64,000 nt of DNA from Prionace glauca (taxonomy: Eukaryota; Chordata; Chondrichthyes; Carcharhiniformes; Carcharhinidae): positions 27,429,402 through 27,493,401 of the forward strand of contig CM075760.1 of NCBI GenBank assembly GCA_037974335.1, in the 5' to 3' direction. The position numbers and the translations under genes are program-made. Every line of letters begins with the position of its first letter. Positions within the stretch are counted from its first letter, which is position 1. The notes beneath the pieces are model-generated. The model worked only from the letters and a program-made list of their open reading frames with translations. It had not been told where the DNA came from and made no database searches. Shown piece by piece: positions 54,751 through 64,000 of this stretch.

Positions 54751-55365
54751 TAAATGTGATTTTTCTGATATACGTCTGACACGTTCCAATACGGTGCTGA
54801 CACCACTCAGTGCAAAATTTACCATGGGTTTTTAAGAGGAAGCATGGGCGATGAATTATGTTCCCCTTGTCATTAATTCCTGCTGTTACGGAATACTCTC
54901 AGTTTACTGAGGCTTCGATATATAAACAGATTATGTGTTCAAGTCATGAACAATGTCACCACTCCATGTCATCTTTTGATCATTTTTTTCTCCAAATCGC
55001 TTTACAATTCATAAGGATTAATTATGGCGACGTTTCTGCCTGAGAATTATGAGCCCAGAGGTTTGTGCCCTTGATTGTTCTCTCACAGTTAGAACTGTAC
55101 CTGATTTTTCTGCCAAAGTGCATCTTTTAACACTTTAACAGGATATGATTATTAGTGTGGATGCAAAGCTATAGGGCCCTTCAAGCCCTTCGAACTGTAT
55201 CACCTTAACATGTAGAATTGAAGACCATGTGCTGCAAAATGGGAATGATTTTGCAGCTCTTCTGTTCTGGTCCAGCATGGACACAACGTGAATAATGATG
55301 ATGAAGGTTTCAAAACATAAAGCCGATGCTGCAATAAGCACAAAGGAAAAGAGGAAATTAAGAAC
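54751..55365. other. Intergenic DNA
   Basis: No gene or repeat family recognised. Confidence 0.45.
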
Positions 55366-55824
55366 ATAAGAACATAACATAAGAAATAGGAGCAGGAGTA
55401 GGCCATCTGGCCCTTCGAGCCTGCCCCGCCATTCAATAAGATCATGGCTGATCTGTCGTGGCTCAGTTCCACATTCCCGCCCTCTCCCCATAACCCTTAA
55501 TCCCCTCTCTTATCAAAAACCCATCAACCCGCGTCTTAAAAATATTTAGCGAGGCAGCCTCCACCACTTCAACGGGCAGAGAATTCCAGAGGTTCACCAC
55601 CCTTTGAGTGAAGAAGTTCCTCCTCAACTCCGTTCTAAACCGCCCCCCCCGCTTTATCTTGAGGCTGTGCCCCCTAGTCCTACTGTCCTTTCTGAGCGGG
55701 AAGAGTCTCTCCACCTCTATCCTATCCATCCCATTCATCATCTTATACGTCTCAATGAGATCTCCCCTGATCCTTCTAAACTCTAACGAGTACAAGACTA
55801 GTTTATTCAGCCTCTCCTCACAGG
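55366..55824 (-). mobile_element. 5'-truncated CR1 LINE, 3' end
   Basis: Same subfamily as 21176-23210 (AAATAGGAGCAGGAGTAGGC tail region, then NSLPVEVVEAASLNIFKTRV). First of three CR1 copies joined head to tail. Truncated at YEERLNK. Confidence 0.88.
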
Positions 55825-56953
55825 AACATAGAACATAGAACATTACAGCGCAGAACAGGCCCTTCGGCCCACGATGTTGCGCCGACCAGTTACAAAAACA
55901 ATGACCCACTAACCTAAACCAATCCCTTTTTGTCCATAAACCTATCCACGGATCTCTTAAACGCCCCCAAACTAGGCGCATTTACAACTGCAGCAGGCAG
56001 GGCATTCCAATCCCTCACCACCCTTTGGGTAAAGAACCTACCCCTGACATCCGTCCTATAACTACCACTCCTTACTTTAAAGCCATGCCCCCTCGTGTTA
56101 GATTTCTCCGTCAGAGGAAAAAGGCTATTACTATCCACCCTATCTAAACCTCTAATCATCTTATATGTTTCAATATGATCCCCTCTTAGCCTTCTTCTTT
56201 CCAGCGAAAACAACCCCAAATCCCTCAGCCTCTCCTCATAGGACCTCCCCTCCATACCAGGCAACTTCCTGGTAAACCTCCTCTGCACCCTCTCCAAAGC
56301 CTCCACATCCTTCCTGTAATGTGGGGACCAGAACTGCACACAGTACTCCAAGTGCGGCCGCACCAGAGTTGTGTACAGTTGCAACATGACGCTGTGACCC
56401 CTAAATTCAATCCCCCTACCAATAAACGCCAAGACACCGTATGCCTTCTTAACAACCTTATCTACGTGACTCCCAACTTTCAGGGATCTATGTACACATA
56501 CACCTGGATCCCTCTGCTCATCCACACTATTCAAAGTCCTCCCGTTAGCCCTATACTCGACACATCTGTTATTCCTACCAAAGTGAATTACCGCACACTT
56601 CTCCGCATTAAACTCCATCCGCCACCTCTCGGCCCAGCTCTGCAACCTGTCCAAGTCTTCCTGCAAACTATGACACCCTTCCTCACAATCTACCACACCT
56701 CCGACTTTGGTGTCATCAGCAAATTTACTAATCCACCCAACTATACCCTCATCCAGATCATTAATAAAAATTACAAACAGCAGTGGCCCCAAAACAGATC
56801 CCTGAGGCACACCACTCGTAACCGAACTCCATGATGAATATTTACCATCAACCACCACCCTCTGTCTCCTATCCGCTTGCCAATTCCTGATCCAATTCCC
56901 TAGATCACTCTCAATCCCATACATCTGCATTTTCTGCAGAAGCCTACCATGGT
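55825..56953 (-). mobile_element. 5'-truncated CR1 LINE, open C-terminal ORF
   Basis: An uninterrupted 338-residue frame (55914-56930) covers the end of the palm and beyond: [71 protein letters not shown]. Then comes a 3' UTR and a GTTCTATGTTCTATGTTC tail. The open frame suggests a young insertion. Same subfamily as 17276-17630. Confidence 0.9.
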
Positions 56954-57410
56954 GAACAGGAACAGGAACAGGCCCTTTGGCCCTCCATGCCTACAACGAC
57001 CATTCTGCCTGAATTAATTGAAACGTCCTACAGTTCGGGGCCATATCCTTCCATTCGTGTCCCATTTATGCATTTGTGAATATGTATTTGCGCCATTATT
57101 GTATCTGCCTTCACTACCTCCCCCGTCAGCGAGTTCCAGGCAACCGCCAAGCTCTGTGTAAAGCAAAAGTGCCTTTGAACATCTCCTCTCAACCTTGCCC
57201 CTCACAGCTCAAACCTATGTCCCCTACTTGTTGACTCTTCCACTCCGGGAAAAAGCTTCTGACTATCCACTCTGTCCATGCCTTTCATCATCTTATAGAC
57301 TTCTATCAGGTCACTCCACAGCCTTTGACGTTCCAGTGAGAAAAAAACCAAGTCTCTTTAACTACTCCTCAGAGCTAATGCTTTCCATACCAGATCCTTG
57401 ATAGTTTATA
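56954..57410 (-). mobile_element. 5'-truncated CR1 LINE, 3' end
   Basis: AACAGGAACAGGCCCTTTGG then reversed C-terminal region (GCGAGTTCCAGGCAACCGCC) up to CTACTCCTCAGAGCTAATGC. Third of the three head-to-tail copies, and more diverged. Confidence 0.8.
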
Positions 57411-58318
57411 TTTTCAATATTCATAGAATCAGAGTGAAATTCGGGCAATCATCTTGGCAAACTTTAAAAAAAAATCTTCAGCATGTTCCAGTGTGTAAGA
57501 TTGTAATTACGGAGTGTAGAAAATTATACCAACTCCTATTCTAAATGGGATTAGTAGCTGATATTTGGGTTAGTAGCAGTTAGCAGCTACTAATACGACA
57601 CAAACATATACATTGCAATGTGATATTATGACAATTTTAATCTCCAGGTGCAATCTCACTTGTTAAATGCGAGATTGCCAAATTACATGTCAAATTTCAC
57701 GTAAAGTATCTGCTAATAACAACGGCTAACGGAACAGCCAAACTCCTGTTGCAAGCTTAAATTGCTGACAATCTTGTTCAATATTCAAACTTCAACAACC
57801 AGTGCCCAAGCGTGGGCATTGAGTTACCCAGACTCGCAAACATGTTGCCCTCAGTAGTTGTGAATCACTGGCAGATAGTGACATTGTGTAAATTTAACGA
57901 TAGCGAAACAGGTCTAAGGAGATTTGTTAGGATAAATTAAAACAACGATATCCATATTTTTGAAAGTGAAATTCAAAGGAAAATATTGTTCGAGGCTTGT
58001 GAATTTATGACTTGCATTGATAGATGCATTCATGCTAATTAAATTGAATTCACTGAGGTTCTCCTCATTCTTCACTCATTCTGTCTCTGGATTTGATCAG
58101 AAAAAGGCAGAGATGAAGGTGTCTTTACACGGGTGGGTCACTGGGTGGCGCAGTGACTCTGTCTCTAAAGGGTCCTGAGTTCAACCACATCCCACCCATG
58201 ACTCGGGGGGACATGCCTGTCTGGGAAAGGGGTGGGGGGGAACCGTGTCATAGGGAAATGGAGCGGAGTTGATGGGTTTAGGAGAACGGAATTGAGCCAA
58301 GACAGGGATGGTTAAATT
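57411..58318. other. Intergenic DNA downstream of the Ig gene
   Basis: No gene. A tRNA-like SINE head or tRNA relic lies at 58131-58198: GGGTGGG and CCCACCC close a stem and a B-box-like GAGTTCAACCA is present, but the middle arms do not fold well. Confidence 0.4.
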
Positions 58319-58324
58319 TTTATT
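58319..58324 (-). promoter_or_regulatory. Candidate poly(A) signal of membrane IgM
   Basis: AATAAA on the minus strand about 460 bases after the M2 stop codon. It is the best candidate in the 3' UTR of the membrane transcript. Confidence 0.45.
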
Positions 58325-58784
58325 CAAAATTTTTTTAAAAATTCAGAGAATATTTTACAGCGAAATTGTTCTTTTTAGAGTTACGAAAGTGAACATAGCG
58401 ATCGAGGTTCACATTCAGAACAGGAGACATGTACAGAGAATCCGTCAATATTTGTACATCTGTTACATACAACAGAAAGAGAATACAGATCATTAATAGA
58501 AAGAGGAATTAACAAAGGTGAATAATGAATGAAAATTATTTATACATTAATTTTAAACTAGGGGGGAAACAATTAACCACAATAACATTATAACAAAAAA
58601 AAACTCGTACTTTTCACACTGAAAACTGAAATAATGTCTAATGTTGCCTCAGTTACAGATCCAGAATGATAAACTGAGAGAAACAATTACTGATAGATTC
58701 ACCGAGAGCAGATATTGTATTGGAGCCATGCACAGATCTTTATAATCAGCTGAGTGAAATCTTCAGCGTCCAAAATTCAACCCA

Positions 58785-58793
58785 TCATTTGAT
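58785..58793 (-). CDS. IGHM: IgM heavy chain, membrane exon M2
   Basis: After a TTTATTTTACAG acceptor the exon reads ATC AAA TGA, encoding only Ile-Lys-stop, then 3' UTR. It joins M1 in phase 0 to give a cytoplasmic tail K-I-K. IgM of vertebrates typically ends KVK with M2 encoding Val-Lys, so this is a conservative change. Confidence 0.8.
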   Translation of the reverse strand: MK

Positions 58794-58927
58794 CTGTAAA
58801 ATAAAGAGACAATATTGAAGCAGATGTTTCTGATGCGGGACATTAATGTTTTTAATCAGTGAAACATTGAGAGATTTTTCAAATCCATTCTGCCAGTTTG
58901 AAATGTGAGTGAATTGAATCATCTCAC

Positions 58928-59055
58928 CTTCACCAGAGTGACGGCAGTGCTGTAGAAAATGCTCAGGAAGAACAGGACGATGAATGTGGAAGCGGTTGTC
59001 CAGATGTTGCTGTTATCATCCTCACTGTCTTCAATCCAGATGCGGTCGGTGGGGT
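58928..59055 (-). CDS. IGHM: IgM heavy chain, membrane exon M1
   Basis: 128-nt exon between a CCGCCCCCAG acceptor and a GTGAGA donor, too short to appear as an ORF. It encodes an acidic linker ([17 protein letters not shown]) and the transmembrane segment [20 protein letters not shown] then TAVTLVK. The [11 protein letters not shown] and FYST motifs, with polar Thr/Ser residues, are the conserved IgM membrane segment that pairs with the signalling chains of the B-cell receptor. Entry phase 1 matches the internal donor in CH4 and exit phase 0 matches M2. Confidence 0.9.
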
Positions 59056-59624
59056 CTGGGGGCGGAGACCAGGAAATGAAATTAGATTACTTTATTTATC
59101 CAGGGAATCTCATTGTTTTCTTTTCCCTGTTCTCCTCTATAAACTGTTCATTCATTCTCATGTCTAATTTTCAATGTATATCTCCTGTTAAATTCAGGAC
59201 ACTCAGTAACAGATCTCCATAACTATTTTCACACCTGATCCTTATTGGTATTCCTTGGAGAGTCCATGTCAGAAAGCACTGAAGGTGTTTTCTTGAGAAT
59301 CAGTTCATTTTGAACTATTTGCCACGAACGCTTATTGAAGAATGTTTTGACTGATATAGAGGAACATTCCCCTGTCAATGATTGTTTCCACAGAAGGTGA
59401 CTGATCTGTAAACTATGAATGCTGCTGTTTAAGATCTGGGATGTAATTTCCAATCTTTGCTTATTTACAGTGGAAATGTTTAGTAAATCAGGAGCTTAAT
59501 TCAGTTTCTCAACGTGTTTGGCGGTGTTTTGAGAATTGGGATAGTTGTCGGTGTGCATGTCCATTCAAATTCACACTTAAATTTTACTTTCATCATTTAC
59601 CTGCCGTTTATATTTAAGATTGTG

Positions 59625-61330
59625 TGTGTGTGTCTGTGTGCGTGTGTGTATGTGTGAGACTGTGTGTGTGTGTGTGTGTGTGTGTGTGAACACTTCCTGA
59701 GCTGCATTAATCTTTGGTCCTGAGTTAATCTGTGTGTATGAGGGATTCATTTGTCTGTGTTTGTTGATTTGTGTAGTTGTGTGTCTGGGTGTATAATTTA
59801 TTCTTCAGACATTGTAGATAATTTGTATAATTTGTATAATTTATTCTTCAGACATTGTGGATATATGACTATTAGTGTGTGAAGTCTCTGTATATTTATT
59901 AATGCCACTCTTAACGTGTGCTCGTGTTTCTGCCTATTTCAATGTGTGCATTTTTGTCACTCGAGTAATGTTTCCTTCCCTTTTTGTGTGTGTCTGTTCC
60001 TCCGTGTATTTGTGCGTATATCTGTTAACATGTTAGTGCATGTAAATCCGTGCTGATAGTTATTTATAACAATGTGTCAGCATATACCTGTGTTTCCATG
60101 TGTAGTATTGTGTCCCGTGGTGTTCTGTTCTGTATGAGCATGTGAATGTTTGCATCCACATGTTTGTGTGAAAATATTTTGCTCTCTGTTTATCTATATG
60201 CAGTGTGTTAATATTGTTACACGTATTTCCCTGTATAAGTGATAATGTGTATAACATTGTGGGTCTCTATATCAGTATTCATTTCAGCGAGAACGTGTGA
60301 GAATATGCATTTGTTTGAGTGTGTGTATCTGTTTGTGTATGTTTTAGACCTGCATGCATGTTATCTGTCCGTATGGTGTGTACACATGTATGTGTTTGTG
60401 TTTGGGTCTGTGTACCTAGTCACGTATGTTTAGGTAAGTGTGTACTTGTGTGTTTGTATGTGGTTCTGCATGCGTTTGTACATATTTGATAAGTTGTGTG
60501 CATGTTTTGTTTTGTGCCTTCTTGTACAAGTCCGTGTCTGTGTGTGCGGGTGTCTGCCCCCTTGTGCATGCATGTGTGTGTGTGTGTGTGTGTGCATGGT
60601 GCGTGTGGGACAGAGAGAGCGAAAGAGAAAGAGAGAGAGAGTATTTGTGTCTGCATGTATATTTGTTTGTATGTGTGTGGTCCATTAGTGCATTTGTGGA
60701 ATCGTGCTTGTTTGAGTTCGTTTGTGCGTATATTGTGTGTTCTTCTGGTCCGTGAATGTGCATTTGTATTTATGAATGTATCTGTGTTTTTGTTGTGTAT
60801 GTATTTGAGTGTATTGTGTATTTGTGACATTCTGTGTCTGTATTTGAATGTGCCTGTCTATATTTCTGTGTGTGGGAGTATGTGTATGGTTTTGTGTGTG
60901 TATATTAACATTCTGTATTCGTGTGCATATGTATGAGTATGTGTATTTGTGCAATTGTGTCCATGTGTCTGTGTGTGTATGCGTCTGTGTGTATGTGTGT
61001 ATGAGTGTGTGAATGAGTGTGTGAGTGTGTAGTGTGTCTGTATGTGTGAGTGTGTGTATGTGAGAGTGTGTAGTGTGTGAGTGTGTGTGTGTGTGTGAGT
61101 GTGTGTGTGTATGCGTGTGTGTTTGTGTGTGTGAGTGTGTGAATGAGTGTGTGAGTGTGTAGTGTGTCTGTATGTGTGAGTGTGTGTATGTGTGTGTGAG
61201 TGTGTGTGTGTGTGTGATTGTGTGTGAATGTATAGTGTGTGAGTGTGTGTTTGTGCAGTGTGTGTAGTGTGTGAGTGTGTGTGTGAGTGTGTGAGTGTGG
61301 GTGTGTACGCCTATGTATGTATGTATAATT
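59625..61330 (+). repeat. TG-rich simple-sequence tract in the Ig intron
   Basis: About 1.7 kb of TG/TGTGAG/TATG-type simple sequence, densest at 59620-59690, 60570-60610 and 60960-61310, inside the CH4-M1 intron. The long His/Thr-rich frame on the other strand (60685-61518) is an artefact of CA repeats. Confidence 0.9.
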
Positions 61331-62403
61331 GTGACAGTTTTGGGCAGTTTTATCAGTGTGTGTATTTTTTTAACTGTTGCTCCAAGTTTCACCGACCACA
61401 GTGAAGTGAATATGATCCAGACAACCCGAATAATGGAACATATTTTCAATGGTTTGCTGTAGAAATGTATTTTATGTGAGGGCACAGTGATATCAGGAGA
61501 GAGAATGAAATAATTCATTGATGTATCTCAGAGACCTCAGGGACAGAACAGTTAAAACCCGGGGAGGAATCTATGACTTGTTTAAATTTGTATTCTGGGA
61601 AATCAATGCCAGCAGATGATTAACAGGAACAAGAGTGTTGGGACATTTTAAAATTATGTTGCATTTGTATAGATATATTTCAATGATTAAGTTAATGATA
61701 CTTCAAAATCTGTAGCAAGTAAACCGGAAACTAATTTGTACTGTTGGCAACTGGGTCCTTATAGTAGAGAAATGTTCCCTTCCAAACACAGAAGAGGGAG
61801 GAGAGTGAGCTCAGACTTTCCCTCTCCCTACCCGGTGATACAATGTCACTGATGGTTCTAACCACTGAGGAGGTGGAGGTGAGTGGATTAAATAATGACA
61901 TTCCTCCTCTTTTCATTGAGGAAGTTTTGGAATATGGATTAACTTCTGCTCCTCCCCTCTCTTTGCTGGGTTAGTGGGAATCCAGGATGTTAACAATTTC
62001 ACTCTCCCTCAATCCGATGGGGGGAATATTTCTCCATGTTTTTGTATGTGACCCTCACTTCAGTTCCCAGTGGGTGCGGTGCAGTAGCTTAAAGAGGTGG
62101 TCAATGAGAGAAACAGGGACACAGAGATCTAAATGTTGTGTTTGTGTGTCAGACATGTTAAAAATGTCGGAGTGTTTTCCCCTCAGCGGGAGGAAAGTCA
62201 GTGAAGATATTTTGCAGAATCCTGTAATGAATGTGTTCTACTCTATCCCTGACCCAGTGTCTATCTCCGCTGGGAGCACTGGTTCAACAATGTTGGGTCC
62301 GAGACATGAAAATATCTGACTCAAAATCAAAGATATGGAAGTAAAACTGAAAAACAACCAATTAAACAATTGGGTATTTCATTGATTGTTAGAGGAAAAT
62401 GTT
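61331..62403. other. Rest of the CH4-M1 intron
   Basis: Between the TG tract and the secreted poly(A) signals no gene, exon or repeat was recognised. The whole intron runs 59056-62507 for the membrane form. Confidence 0.5.
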
Positions 62404-62418
62404 TTTATTCTTTTTATT
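62404..62418 (-). promoter_or_regulatory. Poly(A) signals of secreted IgM
   Basis: Two AATAAA hexamers on the minus strand (62413-62418 and 62404-62409), about 28-37 bases after the secretory stop codon. This placement lets cleavage here make secreted IgM, while splicing over it makes the membrane form. Confidence 0.75.
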
Positions 62419-62445
62419 GTAGTTTTTAATGTAACCGAGTGACTC

Positions 62446-62837
62446 TCATTGACATGAATTAACAGTGTCCATCAGTGCAAGGGAAATGTTCACAAAACTG
62501 GGTTTACCGCTGGATTTGTCAACTGTTCTGTTGATGATCTTCAAGGGGATGGCTTCATGTCCCACCACACAGGAGTAAGAAGCGCCGCTGGACCATTCCT
62601 CTGCTGCAATGGATAACAGGCTGTACATGAAGAAGGAGCTATCGCCGTTCTCCGCCACCACCTCGGTGTTCCTGTAGTTCCCGGGATTCACCGGCTTGTC
62701 GTTGACGGTCCATTTGACGAAGATCTCTCGGGGGGAGAAACCTCTCACTAAGCAGCTGAGGGAGACGAAACTCTGAGCGGAGACGTCTTCTGCCGAGGGC
62801 AGGAGGACAGAGACGACCGGTTCCCGCGGATTTGGAT
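62446..62837 (-). CDS. IGHM: IgM heavy chain, CH4 exon with secretory tail
   Basis: 392-nt C1-set Ig domain exon after an ATTTTCTACAG acceptor, phase 1, starting [20 protein letters not shown]. Core residues: Cys in LSCLVRGF, Trp in FVKWTVND, Cys in [11 protein letters not shown]. The secretory tail carries two N-glycosylation sites (NRT, NIS) and ends [12 protein letters not shown] with the penultimate Cys used for IgM polymerisation. An internal donor G|GTAAAC at 62508/62507, within the codon for Gly of SSGKP, is in phase 1 and splices to M1, giving SSDPTDRIW. The fit to shark IgM is good; a closely related shark isotype is less likely. Upstream exons are outside the window. Confidence 0.9.
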
Positions 62838-63014
62838 CTGTAGAAAATGTACAATAAATGTCAATAAACGAGAATTCTGGAGGCAATGAAACCGCTGGTG
62901 AGATATCAGGAAAATGTGCTTTGCTTCTGATTTTAACTCTTCCCATTTTTGATTTGCAGCTTGGAGGGGAGATGAACACAATTCTTTTCTCAAATAACTC
63001 AGGAGGGGGCGGAG

Positions 63015-63210
63015 TGGAAAGATTCAGAAAGTTTACAGCACAGAATCAGGCCATTCGGCCCAACTGATCTACTTTCCTTTTTAGTTTTCTGGTTTTTGAT
63101 GCTCCACATCAGGCTCCTCCCTTCTTCTTCGCTCTAAACCCAATATCATCGCCTTCAGTTCACTTTTCACTCATCAACACATCAAACTCCCCAGAAAAAT
63201 ATCAATCGGC
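63015..63210 (-). mobile_element. LINE 3' end, in the CH3-CH4 intron
   Basis: AAAGTTTACAGCACAGAATC then AGGCCATTCGGCCCAACTGA is a LINE 3' end; the body (ATCAGGCTCCTCCCTTCTTC) follows in minus orientation. Short and old. Confidence 0.5.
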
Positions 63211-63305
63211 CCAAGTAGTTTAGTTCAGGGGAGAACATTAATGCACTGAATACTAACTATTGAGTAGTACACTTTCACTGGAGATAGACACAGTGATGCA
63301 TTTAC

Positions 63306-64000
63306 ATAGAAACATAGAACAGTACAGCACAGTACAGGCCCTTTGGCCCTCAATGTTATGCCGAGCTATGTCCGAACCCAAGATCAAGCTCTCCCACTCC
63401 CTATCATTCTGGTGTGCTCCATGTGTCTATCCAATAACCGCTTGAAAGTTCCTAAAGTGTCTGACTCCACTATCACAGCAGGCAGTGCATTCCACACCGT
63501 AACCACACTCTGAGTAAAGAATCTACCTCGGACATCCCTCCTGTATCTCCCACCATGAACCTTATAGTAATGCCCCCCTAGTAACCCGAGGAAATAGTCT
63601 CTGAACATCCACTCTATCAATCCCCCTCACCATCTTATAAACCTCTATTTAGTCGTCTCTCATCCTCCTCTGTTCTAAAGAGAAAAGCCCCAGCTCCCTC
63701 AACCTTTCCTCATAAGACCTGCCCTCCAAACCAGGCAGCATCCTGCTAAATCTCCTCTGCACTCCCTCCAATGCTTCCACATCCTCCTTATAGTGAGGTG
63801 ATTAGAACTGCACACAATATTCCAAATGTGGTCTCACCAAGGCTCTGTGCAATTGCAGTATAACCCCACGGCTCTTAAACTCTAACCCCCTGTTAATAAA
63901 CACTAACACACTTTAAGCCTTCTTCACGGCTCTATCCACTTGAGTGTCAATCTTCAGAGATCTGTGGATATGAACCCCGGGATCTCCCTGTTCCTCCACA
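63306..64000 (-). mobile_element. CR1 LINE, 3' end, running off the window
   Basis: Tail ACATAGAAACATAGAACAGT and 3' UTR, then the C-terminal region (GKYRR-like GGRYRRDVRGRFFTQSVVTV, WNALPAVIVESDT) and thumb up to the window end. Same subfamily as 11880 and 23211. Frame broken at least twice in the visible part. Confidence 0.85.

Noticed and set aside
60685-61518. 277-residue His/Thr-rich open frame on the minus strand
   Set aside because: It is the translation of CA/TG simple sequence; no domain, and other frames are equally open.
62838-64000. CH3 exon of the IgM gene
   Set aside because: I looked for an Ig domain upstream of CH4 on the minus strand and found only LINE fragments; CH3 must lie beyond the window.

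Overview
This window looks like genomic DNA of a cartilaginous fish, most likely a shark. Four things point there: the last constant domain and membrane exons of a shark-type IgM heavy chain on the right edge; an intron-split family of GPR139-like receptors; dense CR1-type LINE fragments with ATGTTCT-like tails; and tRNA-headed interspersed repeats of a type I know from elasmobranch genomes. The species cannot be named from the sequence alone.

Layout. From 0.6 to 2.4 kb lies receptor gene A on the minus strand (two exons). From 3.2 to 15.9 kb is a dense tRNA neighbourhood with 16 tRNA genes or relics (Asn x3, Glu x3, Gly x2, Gln x2, Arg x2, Lys, Phe, Thr, Ile). It sits inside an old inverted duplication: 2.6-3.9 kb is repeated in reverse at 13.9-15.1 kb, with a third partial copy at 7.8-8.3 kb. 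Receptor gene B (plus strand, 17.9-20.7 kb) follows, so genes A and B point away from each other with the tRNA cluster between them. Both have a 70-nt first coding exon and a 911-nt second one. From 21 to 36 kb is a LINE-rich stretch holding one CR1 element with both open reading frames intact (27.1-31.4 kb), several 5'-truncated or nested CR1 copies, and a tRNA-Cys gene next to the 5' end of the intact CR1. Receptor gene C (plus) has its first exon at 36.3 kb and its second at 45.6 kb. The 9.1-kb intron between them is filled with LINEs, SINEs and a 41-bp minisatellite.

From 46.5 to 57.4 kb I see no host gene: a GA-rich tract, SINEs, CR1 fragments, a 73-bp minisatellite and a 1-kb array of about 18 copies of a 56-bp unit with a higher-order period. 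From 58.3 to 62.8 kb, on the minus strand, is the 3' end of an IgM heavy-chain gene: the CH4 exon with its secretory tail and nearby poly(A) signals, then after a 3.4-kb intron the membrane exon M1 and a two-codon exon M2. The splice phases fit the usual secreted/membrane alternative processing of IgM. The exons upstream of CH4 lie beyond the right edge.

The genes do not form one pathway. The receptors are a dispersed family that seems to have grown by local duplication, in part together with tRNA genes. The Ig exons belong to a separate locus that enters from the right.
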